A stretch of 64,000 nt of DNA, from NCBI GenBank assembly GCA_021234155.1, contig JAJEKV010000260.1, positions 62,001 through 126,000 of the forward strand, given 5' to 3'. Shown piece after piece: positions 21,001 to 34,059 of the stretch. Below the pieces are notes generated by a model. The model saw only the letters and a list, made by a program, of their open reading frames with translations, had not been told where the DNA came from and did no database searches. The DNA comes from Isoetes taiwanensis. Lineage: Eukaryota; Streptophyta; Lycopodiopsida; Isoetales; Isoetaceae. The first letter of the stretch is position 1; each line of letters starts with the position of its first letter. Made by a program: the position numbers and the translations under genes.

Positions 21001-24000
21001 AGGCTGGTGATGGATGTAGGATGGCAGGACGGTTTATACTATGGCGGGACCATTACCCTGATACCCGGATCCTGTCTGGGCGATTACCACCTGAGCCGGC
21101 TGATTTTGCCTCCAAATTGCCCTCTAATTCTCTGTTTTCTTCTATTTCTTACCTTAATCCCTTGTTTTTAGCCTTTTTTTAATCGGTCTCCTTCTGTTTC
21201 CTTCTCCTGCCTCCGATTTACTGCCCTTTTAGAAACATAGATCCCGGCGCATGTCCATAGCTATGGTGTTTTAAACAGAGATTGGGGCTGAATCCCATGG
21301 GCTTGCTGCGGATGGCCATAAGTTGGATGGAAGTCTGGCCTGTGTGAAGCTAGGAGCTTGGTTTTTATTTGTTTTGTCTATACCATGGGTTTGAAAGTGA
21401 CCTTAGAAAGTGGCAAAGAATTTTTCTGCCAAAAAGATATTAGCCATTGATTTAGTATGATGCTCTGGATATGCTGGAGATCAATGGTTCATATTCAATC
21501 TTAAAAACAAATCCCATAAACCCTTGAAATAGAAATATATTGAAATATCAATTGAAATATATTGCATATATCATGTACCTTAAAACATTTTGAAGATCTT
21601 AAGGGACATTGCAGCAATGTTAAGACTTTAAACAGCCATTAATAGTGTCAAAAGTTTGTTTGCAGGCTAGCCATCAGCGGGATAGTTTAGAACAAGAACT
21701 CTCCAAGGAAGATTTAGAGGGTGCATGTATGTGCATGGCTAAGGATAAGTGTCCTGGGCTGGATGGGGTGCCTGTGGAATTCTTTCAGACTTATTGGGAG
21801 TGGGCTGGAGAGTCAGTATATCAGGTCTATCTTGACTTGCTGCGCTCTCATGAAATGGATAAAATTCTTAACACTGCCTGCATTTCCCTGATCCCTACAC
21901 GATCAATGATTGGAGGCCTATTTCTTTGCTCTCCTCTGTGTATAAGATTATTGCAAAAGCTTTGGCAGAAAAGCTTAAACTGGTTCTAGCTTCCTCTATT
22001 AACAAGGTTCAGACCGGGTTCATCCCGGGAAGAAACATCTTAACTAATGTTGCTGCTGCTTATGAGGGCTTGTATTGGGCTAGGGAAAACAGTCGGGGAG
22101 TTGTTTATCTTAAGCTCGATTTTGGCGAAGGCATATGACAAGTGTCTTGTTGGGAGTTTTTGTCTAGTGTGCTTTCCGCTTTGGGTTGTGGTCCACGCTT
22201 TTACGTAAACTTGATTATGAAGCTTCACACGCAAAGACGAGCTATAGTTGTGTGCCGTGGGGAGCCCTCCCGTTCTTTTTCGATGGGAAGAGGAGTCCGT
22301 CACGCACGCCCTCTGGCCCCATTTTTGTTTACCATGGTGGCGGAGGCATTATCACAATTGCTCTTGATCGCGATAGATGAGGGAGTGGTAGAGGGTCTTC
22401 TGGATGCGTAATGGCGCCGTCCAGATTTGCAATCGGTTTTGCAGATGACACTTTTCTCTTTGTGGCAGCGTAAGAAAGCAATTTGCGTAATGTTAAGGGT
22501 TTCTTTGGATACATTTTCCTTGGCTTCGGTTGTCTTCTTAATTGGGGAAAGTGTTCGCTCTGTGGGCTTTGGAGACGCCGCCTCCACCTTGTTTGTTTCT
22601 CTTCCCTTGGAAGGTACTCCCTGAATGGATGTACCGGACTTCGGGCATTCTTTTTGGGGTGATATCTCTATGGGTCGTGGTGCGGGATGAGATTTTGCTG
22701 GGACTACGTAAGCACCTGAATTGGTGGAAGGGTAGTAAGTTGTCGATGGCGTGCGGATTATCAGAAGCTAAGTCGTCTGCTCTGTAGCACCCACGATATA
22801 CGCTGGTCTCATTATGTTAGCTCCAGAATGCAAGGTTCGTGAATTGGACGTAATTGTCCCAAACTTTGTTTGGGGAGGGACCGCAGAAGGAGCAAAGGGT
22901 TAAAGTAGCCCGGTGGAAGTGCCTCGCACTCGAGAGGATGGGGGTTTGGCAATCCTAGATTTGGCTTTGCATTCTAAGGTGTTAGTCTCCAAGTTTGTCC
23001 GAGTATTCTCCATGAAGAGGTGTTCTCTCCAGGTGCAGCATTGCTTTTACAGGTCCCTCCGCACTGTGTGGTTTTCACAAGCCATCCGCCCCTCGCGGAA
23101 GTTGCCTTGGGCCTTGCTTTTTTGCCCGAGGTCGTACCCACACGCATCACTTTTTCTCAAGGGGTGTCTTGCCCGAGCATGGGAGCATGTGCAGTGCTTT
23201 TCAGGTAGACTATGCATCGCGATTTCATCACACTTCTCCTTTTCTCAGGTTCCTCTCGCCTCCGAACATACATGCCTTTGGTCGCCAGCTTGCACGCCGG
23301 ACGCAGGCCCGTTGGACTTCAGACTCGCAGTCTCCACCTTAGAGGATTGGTATTGGCATGGCTAACCGGCTCCTTGGGAGTTTTTCGGGCCCGCTTTTGG
23401 CTTAAGAGCGTGTGGATCGAGCTATCCGGCAGCAAGTGGCCTCCTCAGATTCCACGCATATTCCTGTTCTCCTCCAGGGAGGGGTGGTCTTTCAGATTTG
23501 GAAGGTTCATTCAGGGGTCGATGAGTCATGTTTTGTTCGTTCTTGTTACCGAACATTGGTTATTCATGATACATTACCTCCTTTCCGACAAGTGGGCACC
23601 AAGCTTCGTGGTCCTTGTTGGCGCTTCCGGCCCTGACATGGACTTGGAACTCTCTCCCCCACCGAAGGTTAGGGTTCTCTTGTGGCAAGTGGTGCACCAT
23701 TTGCATTAGGGTAAATGTTACGGTGCATAGACTTAAGCCCGCCCGTGAGTTTTCTTTGCCCTGCTTTGTGGCTCTCATCGGAGTCCATTGAACATTGTCT
23801 AGTCTTGTGCCCACGTTTGCAAATTTGCATGGGATTGGGTCGAGCATTGTTCCGGATCGGGATGTGTAGCCGGAAGATACTTCTTCATGTGTTTCCAGCT
23901 TCATGGTCCTCTCCTAAGAAGCAGGCTTTCCATCTGTGTAAGGCGTGGTTGGTTTGGTTGATTTGGAAACGGCGTCGTTTATGGATTTTTCAAGGGATTC

Positions 24001-24305
24001 AGCAACCTGCAGCCTCTCTAGTTCCACCCACTCGGACATAAGCTATTCCGGAGTTTTTCGGTGTTTCTTCGCCTAGAGGAGACAAAGTTTTGCATCTCGG
24101 CGAGATATTTTGCACATTGTAAATGCGAATGGGGAGTTTGTATAAATTGATTACTAGAGGCGAATGGAAGTTTACGCTCTAGTTTTTTAGTATGGAGTGC
24201 TGAGGTGTCGTTGTCCCTTCGGGGCATTCTTTTTCCTCACTACTCCTCTTGTATCATTGCCATTCTTTTAATATAAGTGTCTCAGTTCTTCAAAAAAAAA
24301 AAAAA
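21000..24305 (+). mobile_element. second L1-type LINE, heavily decayed, poly-A tail
   Basis: The element spans from GC-richer sequence near 21000 to a poly-A run at 24292-24305. Only the ORF2 part from 21645 is recognisable. It is more GC-rich and more mutated than the LINE at 6430. The 5' limit is uncertain by several hundred bases. Just after the tail the AT-rich Helitron-like sequence begins, so it may have inserted into that element. Confidence 0.75.
21660..24041 (+). pseudogene. LINE ORF2 relic (reverse transcriptase and zinc region)
   Basis: In shifting frames the plus strand reads ELSKEDLEGACMCMAKDKCP, GLDGVPVEFFQTYW and ISLLSSVYKIIAKALAEKL. It continues with NKVQTGFIPGRNILTNVAAA, VVYLKLDF, RGVRHARPLAPFLF and the catalytic FADDTF (TTTGCAGATGAC at 22438-22449). 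The RHARP in the fourth box replaces the usual RQGCP: CAGG has become CACG. The C-terminal part from about 23640 contains PPKVRVLLWQVV and a decayed zinc segment, EHCLVLCPRLQ. At least eight frame breaks occur between 21645 and 24041. It is non-functional. Confidence 0.8.
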
Positions 24306-24352
24306 TGAATTCTCATTTTCAAAAGCATCAAAAGCATCCATATATGTGAGCA

Positions 24353-24520
24353 ACCGGGCATAAATACACTTCTATTTTAGATACAAAAAATGGTTAAATA
24401 TGTATATATAATACCTAGAAAGAAGCTGCATCATTAGTTTAATCCTTGCAACTGAGAATTCAGTTTGATTGCTTACATTTAGTAGATGATGCTGCCTCTT
24501 GCTGCATTTTTAACATGATG
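24353..24520 (-). mobile_element. diverged Helitron-family 3' fragment
   Basis: ACCGGGCATAAATACAC followed by TTTAGTAGATGATGCTGCCTC matches the Helitron subterminal sequence at 19665-19735 with indels. One arm of the terminal hairpin (CCGGGCA) is present, but the second arm and the CTAG are missing. It is therefore an older or truncated family member, ending where the LINE poly-A flank begins. Confidence 0.5.
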
Positions 24521-27500
24521 TGCATTAATGCTTGAAAATTATACCAAAAAAAAATCATTGCTTCAAGGCTACAAAATAAATTTGGGCACATAAAAAATGT
24601 TCCAACATGGACCTTGTGACAACTACAATGATAGACCTCTCATTGAGTGCATCAATCTTCAATAGAGTCATGAGCAAAATGCATTTACAATGGTCATAAA
24701 GGCATGAAATACAAATAAAGAAAGGGATGAAATACAAATGTGAATATCAATTATCTACGATGTCTATATATTTATTTCTTTTTTAGTACTATTCTTACTC
24801 ATTGTGAGTTTGGACTCCAATTATGCATTTTCAGAAATTACATAAATGTACATACATAGTGGCTGGATATCATGAATTTCAAGACAATAAAAAATAATTG
24901 CATACATCAAATAACATATCTCATAAATATAGACATGCCTGCAAAACTTCCATCTAAAGAAACCCAAAAGCAAATCTATGGTATCATATTCTTCCACATT
25001 CTGAACAAAATTGCAGCAATAGAAAATGAAATGGAAGGCAGACATGAAAATGGGTAGATTTATGCTTGACATATCTAGTAGCTTGAAATTGCAATTGCGA
25101 TATATGTTGACGTTGAGGCCCTGAAGTTCTGGTACTTGTTGAGACACCTGAATAATAGGAACAATAACAGATAATGAAGGAGATGAATTAGACCAACAAA
25201 AATTCATAGGAAATGTATGCTGACTTGTTCAAAGAATATGTGTTCATCAACTTGTGAAGAGCTCAAGAAGATATGCATACGATGAAGTGGCATTAAAGAA
25301 ATAGTGCTGCAAATAGCTGTTTGATGCAATCTGAGTAGTGGCCCTCTTAACAAAGCCCAGAGCAAAAACCAGTTTATATCTTCTGCAAGAGCTGCAATAG
25401 TGCATGATCTTCATTGAAAGGAAGGCATTGATGTAGAAGCAAGCAAGCATGCAGGTAGAAGAAACTGTGACGAAATTATGAATAAGATGCAATAATGGAG
25501 CATAGCAACTTGCTCCAAAGATGGAACTTCAGAAATTTATAGACAACAAAACTTTATTTTGAAATAATGCCAATGCCAAATGAAGCTAAGCGTGATCAGG
25601 ATTTCAAGTTGAAAGGAAACATGCAAAATGAAGCTAAGCACTTAATTAAAGAGATACTCTCCAATTTTACAGGGAAATAAACTTACATTTCCTAGCTCCG
25701 TTGCATTGCCAATCTGCAGCGAAAAAGCTCAAATCAACATTGACAAAACTATGGGCCATCAAGCAAATACCCAACATTTTGGTGCTGCATAGTGATCTTC
25801 AAGTGCAAAAAATAAATAAGCTAAGAAAAAGTAGCGAATGTAGAATGCAATCGTGAATGCAGAGGCTATATACACATCAATTTGTTCGAGAGAGATGTAA
25901 AATTGAAGATGCAATGGGCAACTGCTCTGGAGATGTCAGAGGTTACTATTCTATGTAACCCATCCAGAATCTTCTATAGCTATTTGGCTTAATAACCAGA
26001 TGCATTTGTTGCATCTCACCTCGGAAACATCTGTATGTGCCATGGATATGACTGGATAGCCTGTATGAAAGAAGAAGCAGTTTGGAAAAAGAGTACATCG
26101 AAAGAATGGCACAAATAAATGTTAAACACACCTCATGAAGGAATTGTAATAGCTCAATATTGCTGTAGAATACGGTTAAGGGTGATTAGCCGTATCTTCC
26201 AGAGGCAAAGTCTGATAGGATAACATCTTGAGATATCTTTCAAAACCATTCAGGTAATAATAGCATCTAAAATATCTTTGCCAACATATGCAACTGCAAG
26301 TCTGCAATAGTATTTAAGAATTGCAAATCTGGAACAGTGGATTGGCACATCATGGCAACAACATCAAACACAAAACTTGTATTACCTTACATGTCACTAA
26401 GAATAAAGATAGCTTTGCCAAGATATGCAAAATCTGGAAAGAGCATTTGTTTACATAGCATTAAAAATTGTAGCATGATTAAAACCATGACGCAATAGAT
26501 AATCAGTTTCTAATTAGTAAATAGCACAATAAATGGATAGTTGCATCGTGATGGCAAAGGCACATCATGTAATACATTAGCACATTTGAACCTGACCTAA
26601 GAATGTGGACTATAAGTGTGAAAGCATGAAAATTATGGCAGACATTACCTGTAAATTGACTTGCAATGTTGCCTAAGGAATTGACACGAATCAGATCTGC
26701 TGAGATACGTTCCATCTTGAGAATATATCATTGGAAGTGTACATTTTCTGAAAAAAGAAGTCAAGCATGAGCGACAAACAGATGCAAGAAATAAAATTAT
26801 CAGCATCAAAGCAATAGCTGTTTAAGGTAAAAAATGAAACAAAGTATGAATCAACTGCAACATCTGCAATTGATGTGTTTTTGCTAGCTTGAGAGTTATA
26901 AAGAGATATTGGAGCTGCATAGTCGATGTTCCAGAAGATTTGAGAACATACACTGCTCATTGCCTCTGCAAAAAGGAAAAATAAGCAATACCTAGAGTTT
27001 AAAGTTTTGTTACACATACGCAGTCATATTTTGATGCTCTCCCAAGACCCAAACCTGCAAAATATAGGGCCAAATCATTACAGTGAAAGATAAACAGAAC
27101 AACACGTTGCCCTTATCTTCATAAAGATTTTACATGAAAGCAAGCAGCAGACGATATGTATGCCTATCACAAAGCATGCACAATATATTCACAAATTGTG
27201 AATGAGAAATAGAGCACAGCTCGCACTCATAGGACCTATTGTATCCCTGAACCAAAGCAAAAACCTCTGCCGCCAATACACAACTGCAACTAAGCAAAGA
27301 AACCTAAACTAAGGCAACTACCTGAATGACAGACATGCAAAGAGCAGAGACAAGTAAACCTAAAACTAAATCTAGATAACATTTTTAGCATTTTAATGTA
27401 TAAGAGCAAGAGCTCCATGCATTTAACTGAGCTCCAATAATATTGTGAAATCAAAACAAAGAAAAATGTTACTGGGTAAATACACCATAAATCTAAACGA

Positions 27501-28192
27501 AATTCAAAGATCATAAATTAAAGCACAGAACAAAGAAACAAATGAGAGGAATCTAAATAGCTAGAAAAGAAGCAAATCTGCAGTTGTTACTTACCTCTGC
27601 AATATAACTTGAAGTAGAAGGAATCCAGTCTTTGGAGTGTTCAATTTGTTGGCCACGTCTTGGGTCCATCCATCCAGTGTATCAAATAACATGCAACCAC
27701 ATTTTTCTTCAATTTAATGGCTTCTAGATGCAGCAATAATGAAGATAAGCCCTAGAAAAACTCAGAATGTCAGAGCACAATAAAGGTCAAGTTAGAAGAA
27801 TAACTGTAGAATGCATATTTATTATCAAAATTGAATGTGAGAAGACCTTTGAATCCTCTGTAGTTGCTAAGGAGAGCCTCCAGAAATATCTAATGAATGC
27901 TTGCATCTATTATCTGCTCCAGACCATCCGGCTAAACCTGCACACAATCAAAGGGGTTTTAGAGCATTTTTCTCAGCTTCGTCCTCTTAGATTCAACCCG
28001 GCATCTCCAACATTAGATTTCGCCAAAAACAAAACAATCTATTGTGGAAAAATACTTACTGTAGAAAGGCTCAAAGCTTCCACCAACACTTTCCATGAGC
28101 TGTCGATGCCAATACCTAGTTGGAATAGCTTGAAACCTTGATCCATAATTGCATCCTCATCAGTAACCGTGGTAGGGTTCCGAGGATAAGCC
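24521..28192 (-). other. AT-rich region with exon-like segments, possible decayed or non-coding gene
   Basis: No protein family is recognised, but several minus-strand segments look like exons bounded by splice sites. One is 28192-28061, starting ATGGCTTATCCTCGG and ending before GTAAGT. Another begins after GTGTGCAG near 27944, one begins after CTTTTTGCAG near 26970, and one near 26714-26650 ends before GTAATG. One near 25712 ends before GTAAGT, and one begins after TTATTCAG near 25149. The first exon reads MAYPRNPTTVTDEDAIMDQG, but joining it to the next gives an early stop. This could be a spliced non-coding transcript, a dead gene, or gene fragments captured by the Helitron-like element whose end lies at 24353 in the same orientation. 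All of this is inference. Confidence 0.3.
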
Positions 28193-29383
28193 ATCCGAAG
28201 GCAAATCCTAAGCCATCCGAAAGCAAATCCAGGAAAACTGAAGGATAACGTCCTCCGTGCCGTTCATCGTGGCATATGCATGCTGGATTGGAAGGCATAT
28301 GCATGCCGGATTGGAAGGGTAGAAATAGAAAAGGGGCAAAAAAAGCATCATAGGAAATAATAATGTTTTGCGATTTTTGGAAATCGGAATTCTATTCGGG
28401 CGTCTAAACTCCCAAAAAACCTTAGAACATGATGTTAAAAAAAATTTCAAAAAGGTTTTCTCCAAACCGGAAAAACCCAATTTAAACAAGAGATATTGTC
28501 ATGTTATTGTACATATAGAGGATATTGATGTGCATGTTTGTGACTGAATGAGGCGAGCATGAGAAATGGCAAGGTCCCAATCTCTGTGCAATATGTGCGT
28601 CACATATACAGAGTGGTAAGTAATCATTTGATTTAAGACTTCGTGCCATGTCCCGTCCATCTATATCATGTTCCATCCATCTAAGCATTAGCAGCCTTGT
28701 GTGATGCACAAATGAAGACTTTAAGCAAATTGATGGAGATGAGAATTCTACTATTGCTCCATCTATATGTTGTTCCTAGTTCGATGTGACATTATATGCT
28801 TATAAACCATTTTGAGTTATATATATGATCTTCATATGGGCAATTATAACCAGCTATGATTTCTTCTTGTTGTGCTAGTGCCAAACATTCGAATTTGACA
28901 GGATGATATGCATTTAATCACTCAATTTTCGTTGTTTCAATAAAGAAAGCGATATTAGTACAACATTTCTCCTTTAGTTTTGCATTGCGTTTTAAAAGTT
29001 TTCTGAAGGTAAAAATGCACTAGAACATATTAACATGGCAATCCTGCTTACACCCAGGAGAGCATATATATGCTTCAATAGAAAACAATCCATAAACAAT
29101 ATAGTAAAACATTTGAATAAAATAAAATGCAGAGAAGCTGGAAGTCGCTTGGTAGACTCATTCACAAGGAATGTTCTACTAATTAACAACAACTAATATT
29201 GGCCTACCCGGGAAGAAAATACAACAGCGTAAAAAAACAGAGGCAAAACTATTTACCGGTGAGAATGAATGTCAGAACGTACAAAAAACATTTACCGATG
29301 ACAAGAGCTTGGGAAGAAATTATGTATTGAACTATAACAGAAGGAAATCCTCTTCAATCTGTTGTATGTTTATTAGGCTCTAT
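28193..29383. other. no gene seen; two short tandem duplications
   Basis: ATCCTAAGCCATCCGAA-type words and GGCATATGCATGC(T/C)GGATTGGAA are each repeated in tandem near 28188-28226 and 28273-28318. Otherwise this is AT-rich non-coding sequence. Confidence 0.5.
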
Positions 29384-29401
29384 TAGTTGCTCTTGTTATT
29401 T
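29384..29401 (+). repeat. target site duplication (3' side of L1)
   Basis: TAGTTGCTCTTGTTATTT, identical to 35851-35868. It abuts the T-rich tract that is the poly-A tail of the minus-strand LINE. Confidence 0.85.
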
Positions 29402-29774
29402 TTTATTTTTTATTTTTGAAAGTAAGAGTCGGTTTTATCATTAATTATGAAATCTCAAGTACACTGCAGAAGTATGCTTTTATAGATAAGCATATCAAAA
29501 TCCAGCAAGTGATAACAATATGTAAAATAAGGTCTGAACTTAGAGCATAAAGGTCGATCAGCAGCAATCACTAAGTGGATGAATTGGAAGTGGGTAGGTT
29601 GTAATTCACTTTTTTGAAACTGCACCGATTTCACCGAACAAAACAAAAATCTTGAAGATTCTCGGAAGATTATGAACCTGCCAAAAATGTAATCCACCAA
29701 AAGAGTAAACCAGAACTAAATTAGATAAAAGCCAGTATATGCTTCTTAGATTGAAGGCCGAGTGGAAAGGGAAT

Positions 29775-31182
29775 TCAGAGGTGATCTGAGAAGTATGAGT
29801 TGAAATAGGCATTGAAGGCATCTGTGGAACCAAAGAAGTATTGGTCAAGGGGCCAATTGTTGTAGTAACAGAGACGGAACATATCCCTGTCCTCCAGAAG
29901 AATCAGCAATGATCCATATAGATTGGCCAGTAGCTTATGGCTGTAGTACAATGTTCTGTATCTTGTTAGCTGAGCTTCTGTGAGAATGCGATTATTGGCT
30001 GACAGAAATTTCCAGCAGTGGATCTGGACGACCTCTCTGCAAAAGATACTTGCCCACAAATCTTCACTTTCCTTCTTATATCTCATATGCCCCCTTTTCA
30101 TCAAAAATGACTCCATTGAAGTAGCAATGTCATTTTTCATGACTTGATCCTGAGATCTCCGACTGAAAGGTGAGTGGCTGGTGTCAAATTTATTGCTACC
30201 TTCTCCTCGTAGGAAATCAAGATACTCTAGGATCATCAGAAAGAAATAAGTTAGAATCCACAACATTTAGATTTGAAGCAAACAAATCATAGTGACCCCT
30301 ATAATGCCCATAATCCTCCCATTTCCTGTCAAAATTAGCTCCAAATTTCTTTTTATATGCTGTAGCAATAGTCTCAAAATCAAACTGAAAGTGCAATTTT
30401 ATCCAGAAGATGGACAGATTCTTTTTACCATATAGCACCCGATTCCTTGCTTTCCAAATGTTCCAAAGAGCAATATTAATAATTGAATTGACAAATCTAT
30501 CATCATGATTCATAAGGGACATAAGATGACCATTAGTTACAATTCCAAATTTGTCAGAGAACCAAGACCAGAAACCATCCAGAGTGCTACAAAAGAAAAT
30601 ATGGCACATATCCTCAGGCCTATTACAAGCTAAAGGGCAATTAGCAGGAATGTTAGGGTTTCTTCTAGACAGTGAGACCAGATTATTCAGACTGCCATTA
30701 GCAATAAGCCAAATGAAATACAAGATTTTTGGAGGACAATAAGAATACCAAACATTATGAAAAAGTTTCTTAAGCTGATCATAGCTAATGGACCATTTCA
30801 GCATAGCTTTACACCCATCAAAGTTAGAAGACATAGCATTGTAAACATTTTTCACTTTATAATCCCCTTTTTCATTTATCTTCCAGTCAATTTTTCCAGA
30901 GTTGACAGATAAACTAGAGAGAAAGGGTTTGATGAAAGAATAAATTTTCTTATCAGAAGAGGTGCCTCTAATAATACCTTTCAATCTAGTCCAAGAAATG
31001 AGCCTCTCACCTACAAACAGGTCTCTGATATAAACTAAACCAGCCTCATGCCATTTCTTATGAATTCTGGGATGCTTGATAGCAAGAACAGGAGAATTTT
31101 GCTCAGTCAGGGTTCCAGAAGATTGGAACATCAGCATGTAGCTCATCTCTTTTAATGAATTGGAAATTAGGAGAGATAGCAT
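29775..31182 (-). pseudogene. L1 ORF2 C-terminal zinc region
   Basis: Frames 31182-30217 and 30266-29775. The first has YCPPKILYFIWLIANGSLNN, then CPLACNRPEDMCHIFFCS, the zf-RVT Cys/His segment, then ALWNIWKARNRVLYGKK. The second begins at a frameshift near 30250 and ends in a short C-terminal tail. This matches the domain order of plant L1 ORF2. The remaining 370 bases to the tail are 3' UTR. Confidence 0.82.
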
Positions 31183-31183
31183 T

Positions 31184-33286
31184 CTAAGCCTTGATGAGAT
31201 TGTACATAAGAGGAGAGATGCTAGAGCCTGGTTTCAGCTGATTGAATGCAGAATGAGGAAGCAGGTGTTGAATTGAGGGATGACCACAAGGGTGACTTAG
31301 AGATATCCAATATCTGATAAAGATATAAGCAGGAGATTGATTTCCATGAATAGCTTTCCAAATAAGCTTGCCAGCAAGAGATTGAGCTTGGATAAAAAGA
31401 TTCTTGCACCCTAAACCTCCAGATACTTTTGACTTGCATATGGAATTCCAGTTAACTAAATGACTTCCCTTCCAGATGAAATTTCTAATTATTTTTTCAA
31501 GCTCCAAATAAACATATTTGGGAGCTACTAGAGCTGTGGAAAAGTATACATGAGAACTGGCAAGAACAGCATTGGCAATAATAGATCTGCTTGCAAGAGA
31601 GAGATAATTCCTATAATTGTTCAACTTCTTTTTAATTCTCGAAATGATAGGGTCCCAGAGGCCTTTGATACTATGATTCAAAGCTATTGGCAATCCCAAT
31701 AATTTAGTAGCCTGATTAGAAGGAAGAACATTGATACCAGCTAGAACTGGAGTACTAAGGTCACCAATGATCATACTCTTGCTCAAATTCAATTGAATAC
31801 CAGAGGCAGCAGAAAATTGTCTTAAAATTTTGAGAAAGAGATTAATATTATGCAGATCAGCATCAAGGAAGGAGAAGGTATCATCAGCATACTGGAGAAT
31901 GGAGATACTATCATCAGAATTTGAAAGTTTTAAACCTTTCAACTGGGCAGTATTCTGATAATGCAGAGTGACCTTGGTTAAGAGTTCAGCAGCCACAAGA
32001 AAAAGATAAGGGGCTAGAGGACATCCTTGCCTAACCCCACAAGAGAGAGGAAAGAAGCCAGAAGGGGCACCATTGATAAGAACGTGCAGCCCCGACCTAG
32101 AGTTTAAACCATGAATTAGATTCATAAGCTTGGGAAGGAAGCCAATTTTGGACATGGCAAAATCTAAGAAATCCCACCTCACAGAATCAAAAGCTCTTTT
32201 AAAATCCAGCTTAAGAAGAATGCAGTTTTGATTAGAGATTTTGTTCCAGTGCAAACCTTCCATGGCAGCCACATAATTATCTAAAATATATCTGTTCGGA
32301 AGGAAGGCAGATTGATTTTGACTGATGTTTCTTTGAAGAAAGCTTTTGACTCTCAGGGCAATGATCTTGGCACAGAGCTTGTAAGTAGTGTTCGTGAGGG
32401 AGATGGGTCTCCGGTCCTGAAACTTAGAGGGATGATCAACCTTAGGAATCAAAGAGATAAAGCCACTGGAAATTGAGGGATGCAAATGATTAGAATTCCA
32501 GAAGGCATGGACAAGGGAAATAACCTCAGTTTTGAGTATATCCCAGAACTTGATGTAAAATTCTGCAGGGAGACCATCTGGCCCAGGAGATTTACCCTTG
32601 CTGAAGGAATTGAGAATCTCATAGATCTCATTGTGAGTTGGGATGGCAGTAATAGCATCATCCATGATTTCACTAGGCTCAGGGAGAATAGAATCCACAG
32701 TGGAGATGAACTCATTTGCCTCTGAGATCATGTTGGAGGGAATTGGCTTGTCATTAAAGATATCCATATACCTGCTCTTAAAGAAGTTTGCAATTTCAGA
32801 ATGAGTACTGTAATTGTTACCTTGATCATCAGAGGTCTCAGCAATGGAGTTTCTCAGAACCCTACTCTTAGCAACCCTGAAGAAGAATTTAGAGGAGCCA
32901 GAGTCCATGTCATTAGTATACTTGATTTTATATCTAATAGCTGAACCTTTAGCTTCCATCTCTTCAATATTCTTAATTTTCCTCTCTAAAATTTCCTCTC
33001 CTACATGAAGATTATAATTAGATGGATCATTTTGAAGAAGAGATCTAATATCCTTCATATACATTAGGAGCTGGTTTTTTTCTTTACTTCTCTCCTCCTT
33101 GATAAGCTTAGACCAGTTTTTAATCCAACCTTTAATTTGTTTGATTTTGGAGTAGAAATATTTCATGGAGGGCATCTGATTTCCAGCAACCACATTAGAG
33201 TTATTAGAAAGACTCTCATAAAAGGATATGAATTGAGAGCAAAATTTATCATTCTCAAGAAGAGAAGAATTGAACTTGTAAGGCAT
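31184..33286 (-). pseudogene. L1 ORF2 reverse transcriptase, 700 codons open
   Basis: A long undamaged frame. Motifs in order are SKGKSPGPDGLPAEFYIKFW, RRPISLTNTTYKLCAKIIA, QNQSAFLPNRYILDN, LLKLDFKRAFDSVRWDFLDF, VRQGCPLAPYLFLVAAE and the catalytic YADDTF (YADD at 31891-31880). These are followed by GIQLNLSKS, LLGLPIALN and the thumb region to NLIKA. All reverse-transcriptase boxes are intact, so the element stopped moving recently compared with the other LINEs here. It is frame-shifted relative to both the endonuclease upstream and the zinc region downstream (about 33290 and 31184). Confidence 0.9.
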
Positions 33287-34021
33287 GCTCCCTTCTCTTT
33301 AATATTGATGACATGAGAGGTATGAAGGAACTGAGGCTGGTTATCAGAAATAGAAGTTCCTTCATCACTTGTAACATAGCTATTGTCCCGTATAATGCAG
33401 ATGGGTTAGAGACATAGAATCTATCCAGAGTCTGAGAAAACTCTTGCTTTATCTTTTTTGTTTGTTGACCGGTATAAGTGGCGAGAAGAGGGATATAGAT
33501 CAGATTATTATCAGACAATAAGAGAATCCGGTTCTCCCCTCTGGAGTTTTGGACATATTGATTTTATTTCCCGGTTTAAGATCCCAAGAGGGTGTATTAT
33601 TGAAGTCACCAGCAATGATCCAATTATCAAGAGTTTGAGAATCCAGCCATGAATTAATTTCAGCCCAAATTGGTTCTCTATCTTTGGGAGAAGTTGGAGC
33701 ATAGACATTGATAATGCCAAATCGGAGTTGGATAACGAGCATATCATGGCTTGCCGTGCTCTTGAGGGATTATATAGAAAGAAGAGTGATTGATATCTTT
33801 TTCCAGATAATAGCCATTCCACCACTTGCTCGAGATGAGCTGATCCAAATAGAGGTGGAATTAGGGTAAATCCAGTCTCCTAAGTTACTACACTCAAAGG
33901 AGGGAAGTTTAAGTTCTTGAAGAATAATGATGTCTGCATTGTATTGCCTAATTTGAGCAATGGCCCTTCTCCTCTTCAGAGGGCCTTTGATTCCTCTGAG
34001 ATTCCAAGAAAGAATCTTCAT
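33255..34021 (-). pseudogene. L1 ORF2 endonuclease
   Basis: ORF2 begins MKILSWNLRGIKG at 34021, the classical AP-endonuclease N-terminus, with ADIIILQELK (catalytic Glu) soon after. Frame shifts near 33770 and 33520 lead into GIINVYAPTSPKDR, WIIAGDFNN (catalytic Asp/Asn), then LDRFYVSNPSALYG. The 39-bp gap between ORF1 and ORF2 is the usual compact spacing. Two to three frameshifts inactivate the domain. Confidence 0.85.
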
Positions 34022-34059
34022 ATCAAAGAGATGAGAGAGAGGTAATAAGAGAGAAGGAT

